A stretch of 64,000 nucleotides of DNA from positions 186,001 through 250,000 of the forward strand of contig NZ_NPDX01000001.1 in NCBI RefSeq assembly GCF_002811945.1, given 5' to 3'. Both the position numbers and the translations under genes were made by a program. This document shows positions 57,660 to 64,000 of the stretch, in pieces. The DNA comes from Leptospira harrisiae. GTDB taxonomy: Bacteria; Spirochaetota; Leptospiria; Leptospirales; Leptospiraceae. The stretch's first letter is position 1. Every line of letters begins with the position of its first letter. Under the pieces are notes generated by a model. The model saw only the letters and a program-made list of their open reading frames with translations, was not told where the DNA came from and ran no database searches.

Positions 57660-60217
57660 AATTCCATTTAAAATTTTACTTTTTTCTATTTCTTTTATTC
57701 CCTTTTGCTCTCTTGGCATTGCCTGTGGATTTAACAAAAAACTGGAATGTCAAAAAAGGTTGGTGGGAGTCTGAAGTTCCGATTGGTGTTAACTGGATTC
57801 CGTTGGAATCTTTGCCTCTTGTTTCTATCAAATCTCAATTGGATTTTCCTGAAGGCCAGTTACAACAAATCACAATGGTAAAACCATTTTTGTTGTCCGA
57901 AATTGATTTCAAAGAAACAGATGCCGATGTTTTTGCCTTTCATATACCTTGCGTTTCGAACGTGTATAAAGTGTATGTAAATGGAGCGTTGGTCGAAAAA
58001 GGTGGTGTATTAGAAAATGGCCATATTGTTCGCAATGGATTCAAAAGAAATATTCTGATTAAACTTTCCCGTAATTTGTTACAGACCGGTAAAAATGAAA
58101 TCCGAGTCCTTCTTGCTTCAGAACCGGGAGAGGAATTAAACTATTGTAATGTTTTTAACGATTTTAATTCATCCATTGATCGTTATACGGTATTGAAAAA
58201 AGTTGAAGAAGAATATGCAACTTTCATGTTACTTTTTTTATACTTTTTTGTTGGAATCTACCATGGTTTGTTTTATTGGAAACGTCGGAATGAAACATAC
58301 AATCTTTACTTTGCACTTTTTGCAGTGTTTTTATCTGCTTACCTTTATTTTAGGTCTCAGGCAATTTATCGATGGGACGTGGATTCTTTTACAACTACAA
58401 AAATAGAATATTTTATCGTTTTTTTGACTCCCACATGGCTATTGTTATTCGTTGATACTTTTTTTCGCAAACGAATCAGTCCCATCACAAAAGGATATTT
58501 TGTCTTTAGTTTAATACTGGCGATTGTTCAGTTTTTTGTGAGTCGAGCAAGTTCAGTTATACTTTTGCGAGTTTGGCAGGGATCTGTTTTGGCATTTAGT
58601 GTCGTTTTGTTTTATATCACAGTAAGAGCTGTGATGAAAAACAATAAAGACGCCAAGAGGTTGTTAGTTGGAATTTTGTTTTTGATGTTTACCGCAATTT
58701 GGGATATTTTGGGTGCATCGGGAATGATTCCAATACAAAATCTAAATTTATCAAGGTTTGGGTTTTTGTTTTTTGTATTAGGGATTGCTGTTGTTTTGGC
58801 AAACCGATTTTTGCGAGTCCATAAACAAGTAGAAGAACTAAATGCCAACTTGGAAAGAAAAGTTGTCGAAAGAACAAATGAATTACAAGAAACTCTCACG
58901 CGAGTCCAGGAATTAAAAGTCCAACAAGATGGAGATTATTTTTTAACCTCACTTCTTCTTGATCCACTAAACGATTCTCAAAAATCACATTCCGAGCTGA
59001 TTGGAATCCAATCTTATACTAAACAAAAAAAGGAATTTGAATTCAAAGGAAAAACCAAAGAGATAGGTGGAGACTTGATCATCTGTGATGATATTGTTCT
59101 CAATGGTAAAAAATATTTTGTTTTTATCAATGGGGATGCAATGGGAAAGTCCATCCAAGGAGCTGGCGGAGCTCTAGTGTTAGGTGTAGTTTTTTTATCT
59201 TTTATCAAACGAACACAAGTTGTTTTGGAAAGTCAGTCCAAATCACCAGAACGTTGGATCAAAGAATGTTTTTTTGAACTTCAAACTATTTTTGAATCTT
59301 TTGACGGTTCAATGCTTGTATCCGTTGTACTTGGACTTGTGGAAGAGGAAACGGGAGTTTTGTATTATCTAAATGCGGAACATCCATGGACGGTTTTATA
59401 TAGGGATGGAGTTGCTTCTTTTATCGAGGATGAGTTGGAACTTCGTAAAATTGGAACCAAAGGGATGGCAGGGGAAGTTCGTGTTAGAGTTTTTGTTTTG
59501 GAACAAGGAGATGTCATTTTTATTGGCTCGGATGGTAGAGATGATTTAATTTTGGAAAGTGGAGCCGATGGCACACGTGTGATGAACGAGGATGAAACAA
59601 AGTTTTTACAAGTAGTCAATGAATCTCACGGAGCATTAGAACAAATCGTCCAGAACCTCCAATCCATTGGTAGCTTTTCAGATGATTTAACATTATTGCG
59701 ACTTGAGTGGAGAGGTTTTGCAAAACGAGTCGGAACCTCCTCACTTTCCTCCATCGGTTCAGACCATTTTTTATATTCTGAACTCCAATCGGTCTTAGAA
59801 TCTGGAAACGCTGAAGAAACTTACCAAACCATCGAACGCATGTTATCAAATGAAAGTCTAGAGGATGACATTCGCATCAATTTGCTTAGGGAAAAGTCAA
59901 GAATCTCACTTTTATTAAAACGTTTTGATTCAGCGGTAGAATCTTTAGAATCTATTTTCCCTTATTTTGTGACTGACAATGAAATTTTATTACAACTAAG
60001 TTACGCCTATCGAAAATCAAAAAATATTCGTAAGGCGATTGAAATTGGGGAAAGGCTCCGTGCGAGGGATCCCAAACACATTCGAAATCTAATTAATTTG
60101 ATCGAATGTTATAGGCTTCAGAAAAATGAAGATCGGGCGAAAAAAATTCTTTCAAAACTTGGATCCATTGCACCAGAGAATCCCCAATATTTGAAACTAA
60201 AGGAAATTTCCAGCTAA
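57656..60217 (+). CDS. 7TM-DISM sensor with SpoIIE-type phosphatase and TPR tail
   Basis: An 853-residue signalling protein. Signal peptide (residues 1-20), periplasmic 7TMR-DISMED2-like beta domain (about 25-170), seven transmembrane helices (about 185-385), a coiled coil, then a PP2C/SpoIIE phosphatase domain (about 430-690; 'G-G-D-L-I-I-C-D-D-I' and 'N-G-D-A-M-G-K-S-I-Q-G-A-G' are its metal-binding motifs) and TPR-like helices at the end (about 740-853). Such proteins dephosphorylate anti-sigma antagonists. It is coupled to the Ppx/GppA gene, which suggests a stress-signalling unit. Confidence 0.88.
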   Translation: MKFHLKFYFFLFLLFPFALLALPVDLTKNWNVKKGWWESEVPIGVNWIPLESLPLVSIKSQLDFPEGQLQQITMVKPFLLSEIDFKETDADVFAFHIPCVSNVYKVYVNGALVEKGGVLENGHIVRNGFKRNILIKLSRNLLQTGKNEIRVLLASEPGEELNYCNVFNDFNSSIDRYTVLKKVEEEYATFMLLFLYFFVGIYHGLFYWKRRNETYNLYFALFAVFLSAYLYFRSQAIYRWDVDSFTTTKIEYFIVFLTPTWLLLFVDTFFRKRISPITKGYFVFSLILAIVQFFVSRASSVILLRVWQGSVLAFSVVLFYITVRAVMKNNKDAKRLLVGILFLMFTAIWDILGASGMIPIQNLNLSRFGFLFFVLGIAVVLANRFLRVHKQVEELNANLERKVVERTNELQETLTRVQELKVQQDGDYFLTSLLLDPLNDSQKSHSELIGIQSYTKQKKEFEFKGKTKEIGGDLIICDDIVLNGKKYFVFINGDAMGKSIQGAGGALVLGVVFLSFIKRTQVVLESQSKSPERWIKECFFELQTIFESFDGSMLVSVVLGLVEEETGVLYYLNAEHPWTVLYRDGVASFIEDELELRKIGTKGMAGEVRVRVFVLEQGDVIFIGSDGRDDLILESGADGTRVMNEDETKFLQVVNESHGALEQIVQNLQSIGSFSDDLTLLRLEWRGFAKRVGTSSLSSIGSDHFLYSELQSVLESGNAEETYQTIERMLSNESLEDDIRINLLREKSRISLLLKRFDSAVESLESIFPYFVTDNEILLQLSYAYRKSKNIRKAIEIGERLRARDPKHIRNLINLIECYRLQKNEDRAKKILSKLGSIAPENPQYLKLKEISS

Positions 60218-60347
60218 AGAAAGTTTGATGATCGACATCTGAATTTTTTTTCGTAAATCAGATTTTTCCTCCTTGGCGGCCTTAAAATGTCCGCATTGAG
60301 TAGTAGAATCATTCGTATATTTAGAAGTGACGGAAAAGGGAAATAGA

Positions 60348-61565
60348 ATGGATTTTAAATTCAGTACATATCATGTCTTTGTAGTCGGTTTACTTGCTTT
60401 TTTGCAATTTACCGTGGTTCTTGATTTTATGATTCTTTCTCCCCTGGGAGTTCTGGTCATGGAAAAATTACAAATTTCGACCCAACAGTTTGGATTTGTA
60501 GTGTCTGCTTATGCATTTAGTGCTGGGATTTCCGGTATTTTTGCTGCAGGTTTTGCCGATCGATTTGACCGCAAAAAATTGTTACTTTTCTTTTATGTTG
60601 GATTTGTGCTCGCCACCTTTCTATGTGGAATCGCCACAAATTATATCTTTTTATTTGGCGCTCGCATTTTGACAGGAATCTTTGCAGGTGTTCTTTCTTC
60701 CATTTCCTTTGCCATTGTTGCGGATTTGTTTCCTTTGCAAGTGAGGGGAAGGGTGATGGGTTTCATTATGACTGCCTTTGCTGCAAGCCAAGTGTTTGGA
60801 CTGCCCATCGGTATTTATATTTCCAATTTGTGGGGATGGCAGTCTCCATTTTTGATGATCGCTAGTATCAGTGGAGCTGTTGGATTCGTTATTTTCTTCT
60901 TTTTGAAACCACTCACAACTCATCTTGATCAAAAAACGGATATCCACGCATTCCATCACTTAGTGAAAACATTAACTCAGACAAAATATTTGCCAGCGTT
61001 TCTAGCTACAACCTTACTTGCAACAGGTGGGTTTATGTTAATGCCTTTTGGATCAGCATTTTCTGTCCACAACCTTGGCGTAAAATTAGAAGATTTACCA
61101 TTGGTTTATATGGTAACGGGCGTTGTTTCTATGTTAGGTGGTCCTTTGATGGGTAGACTTAGTGATGCCATCGGAAAATACAATATGTTTGTGGTCGCAT
61201 CAATCCTAGCTGCAGGTATCATTATCTATTACACAAAGATGGAAATCACTCCATTGCCGATTGTGATTTTTGTGAATTCCATTCTTTTTGTTTTTGTCGC
61301 TGCACGAATGATTTCTGCCAATGCACTGACATCTGCCGTTCCCGATTTACACGATCGAGGTGCCTTTATGGCGATCAGTTCGTCGATCCAACAAATTTCC
61401 GGTGGAATTGCAGCTTCGGTGGCTGGTCTAATTGTCATCCAGACTTCTAGTGGTTATATGGAAAGGTATGAAATACTAGGTTATGTAGTTGCCAGTGCCA
61501 TCATACTCACTGTGATACTGATGTACAATGTGAATCAGATTGTCCTAAAAAAACATACGAAATAA
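60348..61565 (+). CDS. MFS transporter
   Basis: About 405 residues and twelve transmembrane helices. Major facilitator motifs: 'G-F-A-D-R-F-D-R-K-K' between helices 2 and 3 and 'G-R-L-S-D-A-I-G-K' in the second half; the N terminus ('F-L-Q-F-T-V-V-L-D-F-M-I-L-S-P-L-G') is typical of the sugar-efflux/drug-efflux-like DHA1 group. ATG 60348 with AAGGGA upstream is preferred to GTG 60327. Substrate unknown. A terminator shared with pepA follows. Confidence 0.92.
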   Translation: MDFKFSTYHVFVVGLLAFLQFTVVLDFMILSPLGVLVMEKLQISTQQFGFVVSAYAFSAGISGIFAAGFADRFDRKKLLLFFYVGFVLATFLCGIATNYIFLFGARILTGIFAGVLSSISFAIVADLFPLQVRGRVMGFIMTAFAASQVFGLPIGIYISNLWGWQSPFLMIASISGAVGFVIFFFLKPLTTHLDQKTDIHAFHHLVKTLTQTKYLPAFLATTLLATGGFMLMPFGSAFSVHNLGVKLEDLPLVYMVTGVVSMLGGPLMGRLSDAIGKYNMFVVASILAAGIIIYYTKMEITPLPIVIFVNSILFVFVAARMISANALTSAVPDLHDRGAFMAISSSIQQISGGIAASVAGLIVIQTSSGYMERYEILGYVVASAIILTVILMYNVNQIVLKKHTK

Positions 61566-61610
61566 ATACATAGAAGAAATCTATAAAAAGTAAAATGGTA
61601 GGTTTGTTAC

Positions 61611-61640
61611 AGAAGGCGGGAAAGATTCTCCCGCCTTTCT
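61611..61640. terminator. Bidirectional terminator between MFS gene and pepA
   Basis: Arms AAGGCGGGA (61613-61621) and TCCCGCCTT (61629-61637) with a 7-base loop and short A/T runs outside, between two converging genes. Confidence 0.8.
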
Positions 61641-61662
61641 TATGTAAAAAATTTGAAATTGG

Positions 61663-63141
61663 TTATTTTTTTGATAATTCGTTCGCAAGATCCACTAACA
61701 AACGTACGCCGTAACCTGTCGGGCCATGAAATTGGGTTCCTGATTTTTTCTTTCTCCAAGCAGCACCGGCAATGTCGATGTGAGCCCATTGGATCGATTC
61801 ATCCACAAACTTAGAAAGAAAAATTCCTGCAGAAATAGTTCCTGCCCCTTTCCCTCCACCAGTGATGTTTTTTAGATCTGCAATGTCTGACTTCAAATCT
61901 TCCCCGTATTCTTCCCAAAGTGGAAGTTCCCAAACACGATCATCCGAAGCTTCTGATGCAGTGAAAAGGGCTTCACGAAGTGGACTAGAGTTGGTAAGGA
62001 TGGCGGCTGCTTCATGACCAAGGGCAATGATCACAGCTCCAGTAAGTGTTGCTAAATCCACCATATAGTCTGGTTTGTAGTTTTTGGAAACATAGGACAA
62101 TACATCACCAAGTACTAACCGTCCCTCTGCATCCGTGTTTTGCACTTCCACCGTGGTTCCGTTGTATGCTGTATATACATCGCCTGGTTTGATAGCCTTT
62201 CCATCTGGCATGTTTTCAGCCACACCAATGGCGGCGACTATATGGATAGGAAGTTCAAGTGCGGCAATGGCGCCAATCGCATGTATGGTGGCAGCTGCCC
62301 CACACATATCATATTTCATTTCGTGCATTTCGCCGGGTGGTTTTAAAGAAATTCCACCTGTATCAAAGGTTAATCCCTTTCCTACGATGGCGAATTTCTT
62401 TTTGGCTTTGGTCGGTTTGTATTCTAAAATCACCATCTTCCCGTTCAGCTCTGAACCACGGGCAACGGCCAAAATCCCACCAAGACCCTCTTTTTTCAAT
62501 TGAGGTTCATCCCAAACTTTAATGGAAAGTTTGTATTCTTTTGCGATTTCTTTAGAACGAGAAACAAAATCGTCGGGAGTAAAATAGTTTGCAGGAAGGT
62601 GTGCAATATGTCTAGCGCCATTTACATGTTTGGCGACAATTTTACTTTTGGAAAGTCCAGATTCAGCAAGACTAACAGCAGATTTATCTTCAAACTTTAG
62701 ATAAACGGCACCGACTTTCTTTTTTTCTTTTTTTTTGGTTTGTAAAACAGAAACAGGATAACTTCCTATAAAAAGAGTATTCGCAATTTGATAAGCAATA
62801 CGGTCTGCTGAAAACTTTTTAGAAAGAGATTTAGAGATAATAATCTCAAGACCCATTCCATCATAACTTAGAATTTTTTCCCCGTATTTAAAAAAATGGG
62901 AAATAAACTTTCTAAAGTTGAGTTTTTCCTTTTCACCTAATCCCAGATAGATGGCCTGTTCCGATTCATCTCGAAATTCTTTTCCAAGTTCACCTGAAAA
63001 AACTTTGGTTTCTATTTGGACCGGGAATTTTTTCCCCAGTTCTTCTTTGACATCCTCTTGGAAGATGGGGATGAGTTTGTAAAAAGTTCCAGATTTAGGG
63101 GAACCGATTTGGATTTGGAGTGGAGAGATTTCTATTTTCAT
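61663..63141 (-). CDS. pepA: Leucyl aminopeptidase (M17)
   Basis: A 492-residue cytosolic aminopeptidase with two catalytic metals. The M17 signature N-T-D-A-E-G-R-L is intact, as are '[16 protein letters not shown]' (Lys and Asp ligands), 'K-Y-D-M-C-G-A-A' and a C-terminal '[10 protein letters not shown]' end. Length is normal. It overlaps bcp by 4 bases, so the peroxidase gene upstream and pepA form an operon. Confidence 0.96.
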   Translation of the reverse strand: MKIEISPLQIQIGSPKSGTFYKLIPIFQEDVKEELGKKFPVQIETKVFSGELGKEFRDESEQAIYLGLGEKEKLNFRKFISHFFKYGEKILSYDGMGLEIIISKSLSKKFSADRIAYQIANTLFIGSYPVSVLQTKKKEKKKVGAVYLKFEDKSAVSLAESGLSKSKIVAKHVNGARHIAHLPANYFTPDDFVSRSKEIAKEYKLSIKVWDEPQLKKEGLGGILAVARGSELNGKMVILEYKPTKAKKKFAIVGKGLTFDTGGISLKPPGEMHEMKYDMCGAAATIHAIGAIAALELPIHIVAAIGVAENMPDGKAIKPGDVYTAYNGTTVEVQNTDAEGRLVLGDVLSYVSKNYKPDYMVDLATLTGAVIIALGHEAAAILTNSSPLREALFTASEASDDRVWELPLWEEYGEDLKSDIADLKNITGGGKGAGTISAGIFLSKFVDESIQWAHIDIAGAAWRKKKSGTQFHGPTGYGVRLLVDLANELSKK

Positions 63142-63611
63142 TTCCCTTGGATTTCCTGAATGTCTTTAATGATTTCTTCAACGTGTCCTTTCACCTTCAC
63201 GCTGTCATAGATTTTTTTGATTTTTAGAGAACTGTCGAGAAGGAAGCTAGATCTTACAATTCCCAATCCTTTTCTTCCCATAAAAACCTTTTCTCTCCAA
63301 ACTCCATAGGCCTCACAGATTTCACCCGATTCGTCAGAGATAAGATCAAAATTGAGTTCTTGTTTTTCAATGAACTTGGTATGGGACTTAGGATTGTCTT
63401 TAGAGATTCCCACCACATTGAATCCAAATTTTTTCAGTCTTGCAAAATTGTCACGGAAGTCACAAGCTTCTGTTGTACATCCTGGTGTCATATCTCTGGG
63501 ATAAAAATAGACAACGATCCCATTTTTCCCTGTTAGGTCAGCGAGTTTTACTTTTTCGCCGTTTTGGTTGATACTTGTAAAATTGGGGGCTTTTTTCCCT
63601 ACTTCCAACAT
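63138..63611 (-). CDS. bcp: Thiol peroxidase of the Bcp/PrxQ type
   Basis: A 157-residue thioredoxin-dependent peroxidase. The peroxidatic Cys45 and resolving Cys50 stand five apart in [13 protein letters not shown], as in the atypical two-Cys PrxQ group; '[12 protein letters not shown]' is the family signature. It reduces peroxides and organic hydroperoxides. First gene of an operon with pepA (4-base overlap). Confidence 0.95.
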   Translation of the reverse strand: MLEVGKKAPNFTSINQNGEKVKLADLTGKNGIVVYFYPRDMTPGCTTEACDFRDNFARLKKFGFNVVGISKDNPKSHTKFIEKQELNFDLISDESGEICEAYGVWREKVFMGRKGLGIVRSSFLLDSSLKIKKIYDSVKVKGHVEEIIKDIQEIQGK

Positions 63612-63689
63612 AATTATCTCTCCTGGTTATTGCATACTTTTAGACAATTTTCAGTTGTCAATTTCGGAATTTGGTTCGATACTCTTTGT

Positions 63690-64000
63690 ATGGACTCCAA
63701 GGAAAGAGCAGCACTGATTCGCGAAGCAAATACTGCCTTCAATGCAGGCGATATTCGTAAAGCACGTGAACTCTTCCTCAAAACTGACTACAAAGATGGT
63801 CTCATCCGTTTGGGTGATCATTTTATGTACGATCGGAAACTTCCTATGTTGGCCTTTGGATACTATAAAAAAGCCGGTAGACAGGACAAAGTGGACGAAA
63901 TTTTCCAACGTATGGTCTATGCACTTTCTGTTTGGCTTGGTCGTGACAAATGGAAACTACCCAATGCAACAAACCAAATGGAAACGAAAGGAGTTACCGA
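63690..64000 (+). CDS. Helical hypothetical protein (5' part)
   Basis: An open frame from ATG 63690 to the right edge encodes at least 103 residues: 'M-D-S-K-E-R-A-A-L-I-R-E-A-N-T-A-F-N-A-G-D-I-R-K-A-R-E-L-F', a TPR-like opening, then 'F-M-Y-D-R-K-L-P-M-L-A-F-G-Y-Y-K-K-A-G-R'. No signal peptide. It is divergent from bcp. The rest lies outside the window; family not recognised beyond its TPR-like helices. Confidence 0.7.
   Translation, partial: MDSKERAALIREANTAFNAGDIRKARELFLKTDYKDGLIRLGDHFMYDRKLPMLAFGYYKKAGRQDKVDEIFQRMVYALSVWLGRDKWKLPNATNQMETKGVT

Overview
The window is an AT-rich chromosomal segment that looks like Leptospira, probably one of the free-living (saprophytic) species. The reasons are the many short lipoproteins with spirochaete-type lipoboxes, a DUF1554 lipoprotein, TRL-like lipoproteins, several methyl-accepting chemotaxis receptors, hybrid sensor kinases and 7TM-DISM/SpoIIE-type signalling proteins. 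The species is inferred, not proven. No rRNA, tRNA, CRISPR array, transposase or phage gene was seen. About 55 genes are supported, plus several broken genes and repeats.

Layout. 1-3.1 kb: the end of a DUF4349 membrane protein, a small STAS/SpoIIAA-like protein and a chemoreceptor. 3.1-8.5 kb: a gamma-glutamyltransferase lipoprotein followed by a CreB-CreC-CreD envelope-stress system; creC carries a one-base frameshift in a T run, and CTCAC repeats resembling the CreB binding site lie before creD. 8.6-10.7 kb: a minus-strand operon of three TRL-like lipoproteins and a putative outer-membrane protein. 11.3-19.1 kb: a second chemoreceptor, an Omp85/BamA-like barrel, an AraC regulator beside two SRPBCC proteins, and a MASE1/CHASE hybrid kinase. 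19.2-23 kb: a cobalamin riboswitch in front of class I ribonucleotide reductase (nrdB-nrdA). 23.3-27 kb: tandem Big_2/beta-propeller lipoproteins and a DJ-1/PfpI protein. 27.2-28.6 kb: a soluble chemoreceptor-like protein coupled to an ODP-type metallo-beta-lactamase-fold protein, probably an oxygen or iron sensing pair. 28.9-34.6 kb: an alpha/beta hydrolase and a proline/ornithine catabolic cluster (ornithine aminotransferase, proline dehydrogenase, P5C dehydrogenase).

34.8-45 kb is accessory in character: a seven-repeat propeller lipoprotein, small membrane and enzyme genes, a scar where a TetR regulator and an alpha/beta hydrolase have both lost their 5' ends, a fragment of a membrane-protein gene, lipoproteins, a third chemoreceptor, a truncated haemoglobin and an arylamine N-acetyltransferase. 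45.4-52.1 kb is a respiratory or redox island: two membrane proteins each ending in a c-type haem domain, a SCO protein, a beta-helix protein and a dihaem cytochrome lipoprotein. 52.4-54.3 kb holds an SDR/SnoaL-like pair divergent from a TetR regulator, with a perfect palindromic operator between them. 54.9-64 kb is core-like: mreB, ppx/gppA, a SpoIIE-type phosphatase, an MFS transporter, pepA and bcp.

Structure that genes do not explain: four copies of a dispersed intergenic repeat with variable but pairing hairpin arms (23.1, 28.7, 45.0, 54.8 kb), and two degenerate fragments of the mreB 3' end (44.9 and 52.2 kb) flanking the respiratory island. All functional assignments rest on motifs recognised by eye; no database search was run.
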